This document shows, piece after piece, positions 13,766 through 22,296 of a DNA stretch of 64,000 bases (its first letter is position 1; the number at the start of each line of letters is the position of its first letter). Position numbers and translations under genes: made by a program. The notes under the pieces are model-generated. The model was not told the DNA's origin. It saw only the letters and a list, made by a program, of their open reading frames with translations, and ran no database searches. The DNA comes from DASQYE01 sp036389675 (GTDB taxonomy: Bacteria > Acidobacteriota > Blastocatellia > Pyrinomonadales > Pyrinomonadaceae), in contig DASVWI010000008.1 in NCBI GenBank assembly GCA_036389675.1, positions 317,228-381,227 of the forward strand, read 5' to 3'.

Positions 13766-16381
13766 ATGACCCCCAAAAAGAGCAGCAAGAAAACCGCCAA
13801 GGCGGGCAAAAAAGGAACGGGCAAAAAAGGAACGACCAAAAAGGGAGCAAGCAAAAAGGGCGGCAGGGCAGCCGGGACGCCAGCAGCATCAAGGCGAGCC
13901 GCGCTGAAGGCGGAGGCGGCGGGAGCGGAGTCGCCCGTGACATCAGGAGACCGGCTCGTAGCCAAGGCTCGCAGCCTGACGCTCGGACAGGTGCAGCAGT
14001 TGCAGAGCAGGCGCGGCCTGAGCAACGAGGCTCTGAGAAAAGTCTCTGAAGAGACCTTGCAGCGCGCCGTTCGTCGTCTGGACTACCCGGACTTGCCGCG
14101 CGCCAGAGAAGCCTTCCGCCTTCTTCAGGAGAAGGATGAGCAGGGCGTTATCCCGCCCAACGCTCTACCGAACGCGCTCAAGCAGCTCGACAGCACGCGC
14201 GCGCGCGGCGCAACGGCTCAGCCGCAGATGGCAGGCATTCCCACGGGCATGCAGGTGATGCCCTCTTCGCTGATGAGCCCGGTGCTGATGCCGACCGCCG
14301 GACTACACCCGACGCACGTCGGCTGGTCATCGCTCGGGCCGGGCAATATAGGCGGACGCACGCGCTCAATCGTCGCCCACCCGACCGCGCCGAATACCAT
14401 GTGGGTCGGCAGCGTCGGCGGCGGGGTGTGGCGCACGGATAACGGCGGGCAGAGCTGGGCTCCCGTGGACGACCTGATGGCGAACCTCGCCGTCACCTGC
14501 ATGGCGATGGACCCGACGAATCCCAGCATCATCTATGCCGGAACGGGCGAAGGCTTTTCCAACGTAGACTCCATACGCGGCGCGGGCATCTTCCGCACGA
14601 CCGACGGAATCCTCTGGTCGCAACTGTCGGCCACCACCGGCGTGAACTACCAGAGCGTTAACCGCCTTGCGATCTCGCCCAACGGAAAGATTCTTCTCGC
14701 CGCCACGCCCAAGGGCATCTTTCGCAGCGCCGACCCTAACCGCATGACGTGGACTAGAGTATCGACAAACCCCGTCGCCGACATTCGCTACCACCCGACC
14801 AGCAACACCAGCGTCGTCGCCGGCGGGTTGGGCACGGGCGAAGCCTTCTATTCAATCGACGGCGGCGTCAATTGGAAGACCGCGACGCATACGACTCCAT
14901 GGAGCGGTCGAGTCGAGCTGACCTACGCGAAGAAAGACCCTTTGATCGTCTACGCCTCCGTCCAGATGAACAACGGCGGCGAGATCTGGCGCTCGACCGA
15001 CGGCGGCAAATCCTACACGCGACGCAACACGCAGCTCACCAACGGCGCTCATGCCGCCTACCTTGGAGATCAGGGCTGGTATAGCAACGCCATCTGGGCC
15101 GGTGATCCGAACAACGCTGAGCTGGTCATCGTCGGCGGCTTAGACCTCTACAGAAGCACTAACGGCGGCAATGTGCTGGTGGACATCAGCACCTGGTGGG
15201 ACAAGCGCTCGGCGCACGCCGACCAGCACTGCATCGTGTCTCATCCCGGCTACAACGGAACCAGCAACAGGACGGTCTTCTTCGGCAACGACGGCGGCGT
15301 CTTCAAGGCCGACGATGTCAGGACGGTGGGCAATGACGCTGCTGTGCCGCGCGTCTCCGGCTGGCGAGAGCTGGATAACACCTACGGCGTGACGCAGTTT
15401 TACGGCGGCGCGGGAAATCCCACCACGGGCACGATCATCGGCGGCGCGCAGGACAACGGCACGCTTCGCTTCACGCCTGCCGGGGGCAGCGAGAATTGGA
15501 CGGAGATGTTCGGCGGCGACGGCGGATACTGCGCCGCAGACCCCAACGACCCGAAATGCTTCTACGGCGAATACGTCTACCTGAACATTCACCGCAGCCT
15601 CAACGGCGGCACCAGCTCCGAGTACATCAGCGGCCAGTACTGGAACAACGTTTCGAGGCAGTGGGCATGGAAGCCGATCCCCTTTCGCATCACGGACGCG
15701 ATGAACGCGCAGGCCCTTTTTATCGCGCCCTTCGTGCTCGATCCCAACAACTCGAACCGCATCCTCGGCGGCGGCGTCTCGCTCTGGCGCACCAACAACG
15801 CCAAAGCCCCGAACACGAACAACACCGGGCCGGTCTGGGCCACCATCAAGAGCAGCATCGGCAGCCGCATCAGCGCCATCGCCGTCGGGCCGGGCAACTC
15901 CGACCTGATCTGGGTGGGCTACGACGACGGGCAGGTCTTCAAGTCAGTCAACGGGACTCAAGCCAATCCCATCTGGCAGAAGGTAGATCACACAGGCACT
16001 AACCCGCTGACGCCCACGCGCTACTGCACGCGCATCACCGTCGACCCGAAGAACAACCAGATAGTCTATGTGACGTTCGGCGGCTACAACCGCGGCAACG
16101 TGTGGAAGACCGTGGACGGCGGCGTGAAGTGGAGCAACATAGGCAACCTGCTGCCCGAAGCGCCCGTGCGTAGCCTCGTCGTTCATCCGAGGAAAAGCAA
16201 TTTCCTTTATCTCGGCACGGAGGTCGGAGTCTTCGCCAGCGAAGACAGCGGCGCGACGTGGGGGCCGACCAACGAAGGGCCGACCAATTGCTCCGTCGAC
16301 GAGTTGTTCTGGATGAAGGAAGTGCTGGTCTGCGCCACACATGGCCGGGGGATGTTCACCATCAACCTCTCCAACGTGTAA
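13766..16381 (+). CDS. Asp-box (BNR/sortilin-like) beta-propeller protein with Lys/Gly-rich N-terminal tail
   Basis: An 871-residue protein. Residues 1 to about 50 form a basic tail of KKG/KKGT/KKGA repeats resembling histone H1-type or surface-anchoring tails, followed by an Ala-rich helix. From about residue 180 it is a WD40/YVTN-like glycoside-hydrolase-type double propeller with many Asp-box loops (DNGGQSW, DGGVNW, DGGKSY, DGGVKW, DSGATW). No signal peptide precedes the tail, which is odd because most Asp-box propellers are exported. The start at ATG 13766 has GAGGAAAC at the right distance; an upstream in-frame GTG at 13721 adds 15 residues. It could bind carbohydrate, nucleic acid (tail) or protein; no catalytic set is recognisable. 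Confidence 0.75.
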   Translation: MTPKKSSKKTAKAGKKGTGKKGTTKKGASKKGGRAAGTPAASRRAALKAEAAGAESPVTSGDRLVAKARSLTLGQVQQLQSRRGLSNEALRKVSEETLQRAVRRLDYPDLPRAREAFRLLQEKDEQGVIPPNALPNALKQLDSTRARGATAQPQMAGIPTGMQVMPSSLMSPVLMPTAGLHPTHVGWSSLGPGNIGGRTRSIVAHPTAPNTMWVGSVGGGVWRTDNGGQSWAPVDDLMANLAVTCMAMDPTNPSIIYAGTGEGFSNVDSIRGAGIFRTTDGILWSQLSATTGVNYQSVNRLAISPNGKILLAATPKGIFRSADPNRMTWTRVSTNPVADIRYHPTSNTSVVAGGLGTGEAFYSIDGGVNWKTATHTTPWSGRVELTYAKKDPLIVYASVQMNNGGEIWRSTDGGKSYTRRNTQLTNGAHAAYLGDQGWYSNAIWAGDPNNAELVIVGGLDLYRSTNGGNVLVDISTWWDKRSAHADQHCIVSHPGYNGTSNRTVFFGNDGGVFKADDVRTVGNDAAVPRVSGWRELDNTYGVTQFYGGAGNPTTGTIIGGAQDNGTLRFTPAGGSENWTEMFGGDGGYCAADPNDPKCFYGEYVYLNIHRSLNGGTSSEYISGQYWNNVSRQWAWKPIPFRITDAMNAQALFIAPFVLDPNNSNRILGGGVSLWRTNNAKAPNTNNTGPVWATIKSSIGSRISAIAVGPGNSDLIWVGYDDGQVFKSVNGTQANPIWQKVDHTGTNPLTPTRYCTRITVDPKNNQIVYVTFGGYNRGNVWKTVDGGVKWSNIGNLLPEAPVRSLVVHPRKSNFLYLGTEVGVFASEDSGATWGPTNEGPTNCSVDELFWMKEVLVCATHGRGMFTINLSNV

Positions 16382-16384
16382 GAG

Positions 16385-16492
16385 CAGGGATGAAGGATGA
16401 AGGCGGAAGGATGAAGTAAAAGCATTCAAGAATATGAAGCATTCCTTTCATCCTTCATCCTTCATCCTTCATCCTTCATCCTTAGTTTGTAG
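16385..16492. repeat. GGATGAA heptamer inverted repeat, copy A4
   Basis: Left arm GCAGGGATGAAGGATGAAGG, right arm five CATCCTT units. It separates two convergent genes and contains the stop codon and last codons of maf on the minus strand. Confidence 0.9.
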
Positions 16493-17091
16493 ACGAGTTG
16501 GACAGGCAGCCCGACGACGTTCCAGTAGTCCCCGCTGATCTCTTCTATAAAGAGGGCGGCGCGGCCCTGTATGGCGTAAGCTCCGGCCTTATCGAGCGGC
16601 TCGCCGCTCGCGACGTACCAGTTCACTTCCGCCTCCGTCATCCGTGCGAAACGCACCCGCGTCCGTTCGTGCGCGACCAGAGGGCGAGCCTCCACACCGC
16701 CGCGCACCAGCGCGATGCCCGTCAGGACTTCGTGCCAGCGCCCATTGAGCAGGCGCAGCATTCGTCGCGCGTCCTCGTCATCGAGAGGCTTGCCCAGTAT
16801 CTCTTCGTCAACGACGACGACCGTGTCAGCGCCGAGCACCAGACGGCCCGCGCGCTGTGGGGACGCCGCTTCCGCTTTCTCGCGGGCCAGCCGCTCGACG
16901 TAAGCGACCGCCTCTTCCCCCTGGAATCTAGTCTCGTCAATATCCACCGCCAGCTTTTCGAAGGGCCAGGCGACGGCGCGTAGAATCTCTGCGCGGCGTG
17001 GGCTCGCAGAAGCCAGCACGAGAGCTTCCCCGAACACCTCAGGAGACTCCAACCCTTTGCTCTTTGCTTGTGACTCAGACTCTTTTTCCAT
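16462..17091 (-). CDS. maf: Maf-like nucleoside triphosphate pyrophosphatase
   Basis: Maf/YhdE family proteins hydrolyse non-canonical or m5U/pseudo-U nucleotides to monophosphates. The domain starts with LVLASASPRRAEIL and continues with DIDET, RLAREKAE, VLGADTVVVVDEEILGKP, GRWHEVLTGIA and GEPLDKAGAYAIQG, all in the family order. I use the ATG at 17091, which gives 209 residues, the normal size; the longer open frame up to 17358 would run through a separate small gene on the other strand. The C-terminus Met-Lys-Asp-Glu-Gly and the stop come from repeat A4. Confidence 0.93.
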   Translation of the reverse strand: MEKESESQAKSKGLESPEVFGEALVLASASPRRAEILRAVAWPFEKLAVDIDETRFQGEEAVAYVERLAREKAEAASPQRAGRLVLGADTVVVVDEEILGKPLDDEDARRMLRLLNGRWHEVLTGIALVRGGVEARPLVAHERTRVRFARMTEAEVNWYVASGEPLDKAGAYAIQGRAALFIEEISGDYWNVVGLPVQLVYKLRMKDEG

Positions 17092-17130
17092 TACACTCCG
17101 AAGCGTTTCTATTGATGCTTTCAACCGAAA

Positions 17131-17310
17131 ATGTCCACTTTGCGCGCGCGTCCTAAAATTAATATCGCGTACCTGATTATCGCGGTGGCCGCCGTTATTA
17201 TGCTGGCGGCGCTCTTGAGCGCTCCGAGGATTCGCAAATACGCGCGCGAGAAAGCGCGCGCCGAGAGCGCTCCGCCCGCCGCACAGACTCCCGGCAGCCA
17301 AAGCCCTTAG
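17131..17310 (+). CDS. Small single-span membrane protein (59 residues)
   Basis: ATG 17131 to TAG 17310. The protein has a short basic N-terminus (STLRARPK), one transmembrane helix (IAYLIIAVAAVIMLAALL), then a basic segment (RIRKYAREKARA) and a Pro/Gln/Ser-rich end, the composition of a real small membrane protein rather than a shadow frame. It is divergent from maf (39 bp between starts) and is followed 53 bp later by a DciA-like gene. The role is unknown. Confidence 0.5.
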   Translation: MSTLRARPKINIAYLIIAVAAVIMLAALLSAPRIRKYAREKARAESAPPAAQTPGSQSP

Positions 17311-17363
17311 AGGCCGCACGCGCGCGTTACTGTGCCACCGGAAGGCACGCTGTTGCAACCGTC

Positions 17364-17843
17364 ATGGACGATCTGATTCGAGCATTGCCGAAACTTTTAC
17401 GCGCCGCGGGCGAGACCGAGGAGGTCGCGGAGGAGGCGGCGATGGTCGCATGGCGTCGCGCCGCCGGTGAAGCTCTGCGCGGGCAGGCCGTGCCTTTTCG
17501 TCTCTACAGAAAGACGCTCATCGTGGCCGTCGCCGACACGGCATGGCAAAAACAGCTCGAAGCGATGAGCGGGCAGTTGCTCTTTCGCTTAAACTCTCTG
17601 CTGGGGCAGGCGGTCGTCACCTACATAGAGTTTCGCATAGACCCTGCGACCGTGCGCGCCGAACGCGACACCTTGGCGACGAAGACAAACCCGCAGGAGC
17701 AGGAAAAGCGCGCACTCGAAAGCGCCACAGGGCAGGTGCGCTCAGCCGCAGACGCCATCCATGACGAAGAATTACGCCGACGCTTCCTGCTCGCCGCAGG
17801 CAGTTGCATTGATCGTCGTGAAAGCGAGAGAGCAAAAAAGTAG
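17364..17843 (+). CDS. DciA-like (DUF721) protein
   Basis: A 159-residue protein with the DUF721/DciA core: a helical N-terminal stretch, WRRAAGEALRGQAVPFRLYRKTLIVAV-type strands, then TAWQKQLEAM and LLFRLNSLLGQAVVTYIEFRIDP. DciA proteins are the common bacterial loaders of the replicative helicase; DUF721 proteins are small KH-like domain proteins. The C-terminal 50 residues are charged and variable. It leads into gatC-gatA after 59 bp of heptamer repeat, so shared transcription is plausible but unproven. Confidence 0.75.
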   Translation: MDDLIRALPKLLRAAGETEEVAEEAAMVAWRRAAGEALRGQAVPFRLYRKTLIVAVADTAWQKQLEAMSGQLLFRLNSLLGQAVVTYIEFRIDPATVRAERDTLATKTNPQEQEKRALESATGQVRSAADAIHDEELRRRFLLAAGSCIDRRESERAKK

Positions 17844-17873
17844 ACGGCCAAAGCTGGCAACCGAGTATCGAAC

Positions 17874-17896
17874 ACTGATAACCGATTACTGATAAC
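17874..17896. repeat. ACTGATA heptamer tandem, copy C1
   Basis: Three 7-bp units (ACTGATA, ACCGATT, ACTGATA) immediately upstream of gatC. Same unit type as C2 and C3. Confidence 0.6.
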
Positions 17897-17902
17897 TTAA
17901 CC

Positions 17903-18202
17903 ATGCCAATCACTGAATCCGACATAGAAAAGATAGCTCAGCTGGCGCATCTGGAAATCACGGACGAGGAGCGACGGGCCTTCACGCCGCAGATTGCCGA
18001 AATCGTCGCCTACGTCGAACAGCTCAACGAGCTTGATACGAGCAGCATTGAGGCGTCCACGGGCGGGCTCACGCCTGAGGGCGAGCGGACACACGCGACG
18101 CGCGAAGACGTTGTGCAGCCCTCGCTCGGACAGGAGCTTGCTCTGGAACAAGCGCCCGACGCGGCCTCCGGCCACTTTCGCGTTCCCAAAGTTCTCTCAT
18201 AG
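17903..18202 (+). CDS. gatC: Asp-tRNA(Asn)/Glu-tRNA(Gln) amidotransferase subunit C
   Basis: GatC wraps around GatA and stabilises the GatCAB complex that converts misacylated Glu-tRNA(Gln) and Asp-tRNA(Asn). The 99-residue protein matches the family along its length: IEKIAQLAHLEITDEER, then FTPQIAEIVAYVEQLNELDT, and a C-terminal PxxxR-E-D-x-V segment with VPKVL near the end. gatA follows after an 87-bp heptamer repeat. gatB is not in the window. Confidence 0.92.
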   Translation: MPITESDIEKIAQLAHLEITDEERRAFTPQIAEIVAYVEQLNELDTSSIEASTGGLTPEGERTHATREDVVQPSLGQELALEQAPDAASGHFRVPKVLS

Positions 18203-18203
18203 T

Positions 18204-18289
18204 CGTCAGCCGTCAGCGGTCAGTCATCAGTCGAAAGCTGAAAAACCGATTACTGACGGCTGACGGCTGATTGCCGACCACCGATTACT
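18204..18289. repeat. GTCAGCC/ACTGACG heptamer inverted repeat, copy C2
   Basis: Four left units (GTCAGCC, GTCAGCG, GTCAGTC, ATCAGTC) face right units (ACTGACG, GCTGACG, GCTGATT) in inverted orientation. It fills the whole spacer between gatC and gatA and could form a strong hairpin in the shared mRNA. Confidence 0.8.
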
Positions 18290-19759
18290 ATGACTTCAAA
18301 TAACATAGAGGCACTACGAACAAGGCTCGCGGGCGGCGAGACGACGGCGCGTGCGACCGCCGAAGCTGCATTGGACGCGGCGGAGCGTCTTAACGAGACG
18401 CTCAATGCTTTTCTACAGATTGACCGTGAGGGCGCTCTCAAGCGTGCCGTAGAGATCGACGCTGCGGCGAGCGACAAGTCCGACACTGAGCCGCCGGAGC
18501 TGTCGGGCATTCCCATCGCCATCAAGGACAACATCTGCGTGCGCGGGCTTCAGACCTCCTGCGGCTCGCGTATTCTGGGCGGCTATCATCCGCCCTACAC
18601 GGCGACGGTCGTAGAGCGTCTGCAAAGGGCCGGTGCGGTCATCATAGGCAAGACCAACTGCGACGAGTTTGCGATGGGCTCATCCAATGAGAACTCCGCC
18701 TACGGGCCTGTGCGAAACCCCTGGGACACGGCGCGTGTGCCGGGCGGATCATCCGGCGGCTCGGCGGCGGCGGTCGCGGCTGGCATAGTGCCCGCTGCGC
18801 TGGGCTCTGAGACGGGCGGGTCTGTGCGCCAACCGGCGGCTTTGTGCGGCATCGTCGGGTTGAAGCCGACCTACGGGCGCTTCTCCCGTTACGGGCTCGT
18901 CGCCTTCGCCTCTTCTCTGGACAACATAGGCGTGTTCGGCCAGACCGTTAAGGACGTGGCCGCCGTCACGCGTGTCATTGCCGGGCGCGACCCGCGCGAT
19001 TCGACCAGCGCGGACGTGTCCGTGCCCGACTACGTCGCGGAGTTGGCCCACGGGGTTAAGGGGGCGCGCATCGGCGTGCCGCGCTCCCTTTTCGGCGAGG
19101 GGCTGGACGAAGGCGTGCGCGAGTCCGTCGAGGCGGCCATAGAGACCTACCGAGAGCTGGGCGCGGAGATCGTTGACGTAGAACTGCCGCACGCGAAATA
19201 CTGCATCGCCGTTTACTACATCATCGCCACCGCCGAAGCCAGCTCTAACCTTGCGCGCTTTGACGGCGTGCGCTACGGCTTTCGCGCGGAGGAAGCAAAT
19301 ACGCTGCGCGAGATGTATCGCCGCACGCGCGACGAAGGCTTCGGGCCGGAGGTCAAGCGCCGCATCATGCTCGGCACTTACGTGCTGTCGTCTGGATACT
19401 ACGAAGCCTATTATCGTCGAGCGCAGCAGGTGCGCTCGCTCATCAGGCGAGACTTTCATCAGGCTTTTGAAAGATGCGATGTGATTGCGACGCCGACCAC
19501 GCCGACGCCGCCCTTCCTGATCGGCGAAAAGGTGGACGACCCGCTCGCCATGTACCTCAACGACATCTACACCTGCACGGCGAATCTGGCGGGCATCCCC
19601 GGCATCGCCATTCCCTCAGGCCTCTCCGCCGATGGGTTGCCGATAGGCTTACAACTGATGGGGCCACACTGGTCTGAAGCCGCGCTCCTGCGACTTGCAC
19701 ATGCCTACGAGCAGGCCCGCCCGCTCAACGCACGCCCGCGCGTACACGCCTTTGCCTGA
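18290..19759 (+). CDS. gatA: Asp-tRNA(Asn)/Glu-tRNA(Gln) amidotransferase subunit A
   Basis: Glutaminase subunit of GatCAB, an amidase-signature enzyme. The Ser-cisSer-Lys triad is present at Lys79 (IPIAIKDNI), Ser154 (PGGSSGGS) and Ser178 (GSETGGSVRQP), the same positions as in characterised GatA proteins. Other family blocks are GKTNCDEFAMGSS, GLKPTYGRFSRYGLVAFASSLD and the C-terminal NLAGIPGIAIPSG. The length of 489 residues is standard. With no glutaminyl-tRNA synthetase in view, it presumably serves the indirect Gln/Asn-tRNA route. Confidence 0.96.
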   Translation: MTSNNIEALRTRLAGGETTARATAEAALDAAERLNETLNAFLQIDREGALKRAVEIDAAASDKSDTEPPELSGIPIAIKDNICVRGLQTSCGSRILGGYHPPYTATVVERLQRAGAVIIGKTNCDEFAMGSSNENSAYGPVRNPWDTARVPGGSSGGSAAAVAAGIVPAALGSETGGSVRQPAALCGIVGLKPTYGRFSRYGLVAFASSLDNIGVFGQTVKDVAAVTRVIAGRDPRDSTSADVSVPDYVAELAHGVKGARIGVPRSLFGEGLDEGVRESVEAAIETYRELGAEIVDVELPHAKYCIAVYYIIATAEASSNLARFDGVRYGFRAEEANTLREMYRRTRDEGFGPEVKRRIMLGTYVLSSGYYEAYYRRAQQVRSLIRRDFHQAFERCDVIATPTTPTPPFLIGEKVDDPLAMYLNDIYTCTANLAGIPGIAIPSGLSADGLPIGLQLMGPHWSEAALLRLAHAYEQARPLNARPRVHAFA

Positions 19760-19778
19760 GAGCGCAAAGCGGAAAATA

Positions 19779-19878
19779 ACAGGGATGGACAGAAGAGGGT
19801 CAGGATAAAGAGAAAGCATAAGACCGTCATGCCTTAATGCTTTTGGTTTGTATCCTGTCCATCTCTATCCATCCCTGT
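19779..19878. repeat. Family F long inverted repeat, second copy
   Basis: Left arm ACAGGGATGGACAGAAG through TCAGGATA, right arm TATCCTGTCCATCTC through CCATCCCTGT; the arms are near-complementary over 28 bp. The loop again contains an AATGCTTTTGG segment. It lies downstream of gatA in the convergent gap. Confidence 0.8.
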
Positions 19879-19925
19879 TCATTACCTTCCACAGTGAATG
19901 GATTGAAGAGAGCGCGCGGCGCGCA

Positions 19926-20186
19926 TCAAGGACGCGTCGGGCCGCTTTTCTTGTCGGGTATCAGGTCGCCCGTGAAAAGCTCGACGAGCCCTTTGGCTGT
20001 GCCGACTACGGGGACGACATCGAGGCCGACGTGAACGGAGCCGCGAAGCAGCCCCTTCCGCTTGATCTCGTAGCCCGCCAGCCCGAGCGCGAACGCCGTG
20101 CCGATGACGGGTATGGGCTTGATGAGGCGCTTGGCGACGCGCCACCCGCCCATGCGTAGTATTCTTCTCGTCAGTGTTGCTGCCAT
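19926..20186 (-). CDS. Small hydrophobic protein of unknown function
   Basis: An 86-residue protein with a basic N-terminus (TRRILRMGGWRVAKRLIK), a hydrophobic Gly-rich segment (IPVIGTAFALGLAGY), a short basic linker and a second apolar stretch (HVGLDVVPVVGTAKGLVELF). Two short membrane-associating helices are likely. A GGGAG ribosome site precedes the ATG. It starts 14 bp after the glutaredoxin gene on the same strand, so the two are probably cotranscribed. I do not recognise the family. Confidence 0.6.
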   Translation of the reverse strand: MAATLTRRILRMGGWRVAKRLIKPIPVIGTAFALGLAGYEIKRKGLLRGSVHVGLDVVPVVGTAKGLVELFTGDLIPDKKSGPTRP

Positions 20187-20200
20187 CGTGGTCTGCTCCC

Positions 20201-20446
20201 TTAGCTCAGGCCAAGCTCCCGTCTGAATTTCCGCTCGTCGTAGGGGGAGAGGTTAAAGACTCGTCCGTCAACTTCAAAGGTCGGGACTTTGCGCTTGCCA
20301 TCGTTGAGTTGCATGACAAACTCGGCAGCGCCCTCCGTCTGCTCGATGTTGATCTCCTCATAGGCGATGCCCCGCTCTGTCAGGAAGCGTTTCGCCTGAC
20401 GACAATCGCCGCACCACGTGGTCGTGTACATTTTGATGCTCGGCAT
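20201..20446 (-). CDS. Glutaredoxin-like (mycoredoxin-type) protein
   Basis: An 81-residue thioredoxin-fold protein with the redox motif Cys-Gly-Asp-Cys (residues 12-15, TTTWCGDCRQAKRFL), the KVPTF cis-Pro strand and a typical helix end. CGDC with a Trp before it is characteristic of mycoredoxin-like glutaredoxins. The ATG at 20446 gives the normal glutaredoxin length; the upstream in-frame Met at 20515 would add a 23-residue unstructured extension. Its likely role is reduction of disulfides or mixed disulfides in the cytoplasm. Confidence 0.85.
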   Translation of the reverse strand: MPSIKMYTTTWCGDCRQAKRFLTERGIAYEEINIEQTEGAAEFVMQLNDGKRKVPTFEVDGRVFNLSPYDERKFRRELGLS

Positions 20447-20626
20447 ACCCTTTGAAAACGTCTCCTCGGTTGAAATGTTTGGCCTCCATTGTACAGGCCG
20501 GGGCGGCACAGACACCAGCCTGGATTGAGGCGGGCGAAAGCCCCGGCGGCGGCGGTCATCTTACGCGCCCATGATGTGTTAGCATGAAGGCAGGTTCTAA
20601 AACTTTCGACCTTTGGCCCAACTGTC

Positions 20627-21679
20627 ATGAAGCTTACGCTGCGACCTTTAGCCACGGCGCTGCTCATTCTTTACTTTATTTTACTGGCGCTCGCCTGTCG
20701 CCCTTCGGCGACCACCAATCGCCGCACGCTGCTCGTTTATACGCCGCACGGGCAGGACATGCTGCGTGATTTCGTCGCCCGCTATCGGCAAGCCAATCCG
20801 GATGTGGACGTGCAGTTTCTGGACATGGGCTCGCGCGAAGTCCTGGAGCGGCTGCGCGCCGAGCGTAATCGCCCGCAGGCAGACCTGTGGTGGGGCGCGG
20901 CGCATACGACCTTCAAGACAGGTGCTGCCGAGAACCTGCTCGCGCCTTATCGTCCCACGTGGGCCGACCGCGTGCCCGCCGAATCGCGTGATGCCAATGA
21001 TCTCTGGTACGGCACTTACCAGACGCCGGAGGTGATCGTCTATAACAGTCAGGCCGTCACTGCCTCCGACGCGCCCCGCGATTGGGATGACGTGTTAGAC
21101 CCGAAGTGGCGCGACAAGGTCTTGATTCGCAATCCGAACCCGTCCGATTCCATGCGCGCCATCTTCGGCGCGATGATCTGGCGTTTCTACCGCGATTCAA
21201 ACTCTCCCGCGGGCGGCTACGACTGGCTTCGCCGCCTTGACGCCAACGTCCACGAGTACACCGCCGACGGAACGCTGCTGATGCAAAAGCTGGCGCGGCG
21301 CGAAGGGCTCATCAGTCTATGGAATCTGCCGGACGTTCATATCTATCGCGAGCAGAAGAACATGCCCATCGCCTATGTCTTCCCGTCGAGCGGCACGCCC
21401 GTCATCACGGACGGGATAGCAATCGTGCGCGGCGCTCCGCACGAAGAGGAGGCCCGGCGCTTTTACGAATTCGTCACCACGCCCGAGAGTCTCACTCACG
21501 CCGCGCGCACTTACTACCGCATCCCCCTGCGCACGGACATCGATCAGGCCCAGTTGCCCGGCTGGATGAACGAGCCTTTCACGCGCATGCCGCTCGATTG
21601 GGACTTGTTAAGCCGCGAGGGCAACGAGTGGCTGCGCTACTGGGACACGGAGATACGCGGGCGGAGCAAGCAGCAGTAG
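20627..21679 (+). CDS. ABC transporter substrate-binding lipoprotein (iron/thiamine type)
   Basis: A 350-residue periplasmic binding protein with a lipoprotein signal (LYFILLALAC, Cys24 predicted to be lipidated). The mature part begins RTLLVYTPHGQDMLRDFVARY and contains QADLWWGAAHTTF, TPEVIVYNSQAV and NPNPSDSMRA, which fit the ferric-iron/2-aminoethylphosphonate/thiamine (SBP_bac_6/8-like) cluster. The ATPase and fused permease 1.2 kb downstream are of the same transporter class, so they probably form one importer, with two small exported genes between. The ligand is not certain; no obvious iron-ligand tyrosine pair can be assigned by eye. Confidence 0.85.
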   Translation: MKLTLRPLATALLILYFILLALACRPSATTNRRTLLVYTPHGQDMLRDFVARYRQANPDVDVQFLDMGSREVLERLRAERNRPQADLWWGAAHTTFKTGAAENLLAPYRPTWADRVPAESRDANDLWYGTYQTPEVIVYNSQAVTASDAPRDWDDVLDPKWRDKVLIRNPNPSDSMRAIFGAMIWRFYRDSNSPAGGYDWLRRLDANVHEYTADGTLLMQKLARREGLISLWNLPDVHIYREQKNMPIAYVFPSSGTPVITDGIAIVRGAPHEEEARRFYEFVTTPESLTHAARTYYRIPLRTDIDQAQLPGWMNEPFTRMPLDWDLLSREGNEWLRYWDTEIRGRSKQQ

Positions 21680-21793
21680 CGGCATTAATCTCTACGGCGC
21701 GGCGGCTTGAAAAGCTGCGGCCCGGCGGCACAAAATATGCGCGCGGGTTCAGGCCCGCGATGATCTCATTATATTTAGAATCAGGAGAACAAG

Positions 21794-22192
21794 ATGACGC
21801 AAACAGGCAGACGGACAAACATCCGCGCACTCTTCGCAGTATCGCTTCTGCTCTTAACCACGCTCGCCGCCCCGGCGCAGAGTGATCGCACGCGCCGCGT
21901 ACGGTTCGCGCGCGGGCGTACTACGACCGTGATTAAGGATGCCGTGGTGCGCGGCACGCGCGACCGCTATATACTCGGTGCGCGTGCGGGCCAGACCCTG
22001 ATCGTGCATATCACTTCGCTTGAGAACAACGCCGTCTTCGACATCTACGGGCGCGGCGGCAAGAGAGTTTTGGACGGGGCACAGGAGACGACCGACTGGA
22101 CGGGCGAGCTGCCGCGCTCCGGCGATTACGTCATAGAGGTCGGCGGAACCAGAGGCAACGCCAGCTACACGCTCGAAGTGACGATACGTTGA
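21794..22192 (+). CDS. Exported protein resembling inhibitor-of-g-type-lysozyme/PPC-like domain
   Basis: A 132-residue protein with a signal peptide (ALFAVSLLLLTTLAAPAQ). The mature 100 residues form a beta-sandwich-like pattern: RVRFARGRTTTVIKDAVVRG, then DRYILGARAGQTLIVHITS, AVFDIYGRGGKRVL, WTGELPRSGDYVIEVGG and SYTLEVTI. This resembles bacterial pre-peptidase C-terminal-like domains and the proteins annotated as g-type lysozyme inhibitors in Acidobacteria. An AGGAGAACAAG ribosome site precedes the ATG. It lies inside the importer locus, but whether it is functionally linked is unknown. Confidence 0.7.
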   Translation: MTQTGRRTNIRALFAVSLLLLTTLAAPAQSDRTRRVRFARGRTTTVIKDAVVRGTRDRYILGARAGQTLIVHITSLENNAVFDIYGRGGKRVLDGAQETTDWTGELPRSGDYVIEVGGTRGNASYTLEVTIR

Positions 22193-22296
22193 GGCACAGG
22201 AGAAAGGGCGGACGTGTGGTCAAACAGTCAGGGCCGCCTGCCTTAAGCCGGGCGGTACTGATCTGCTTTCGTATACCGGAGAGAGAAAGGAAGTGC

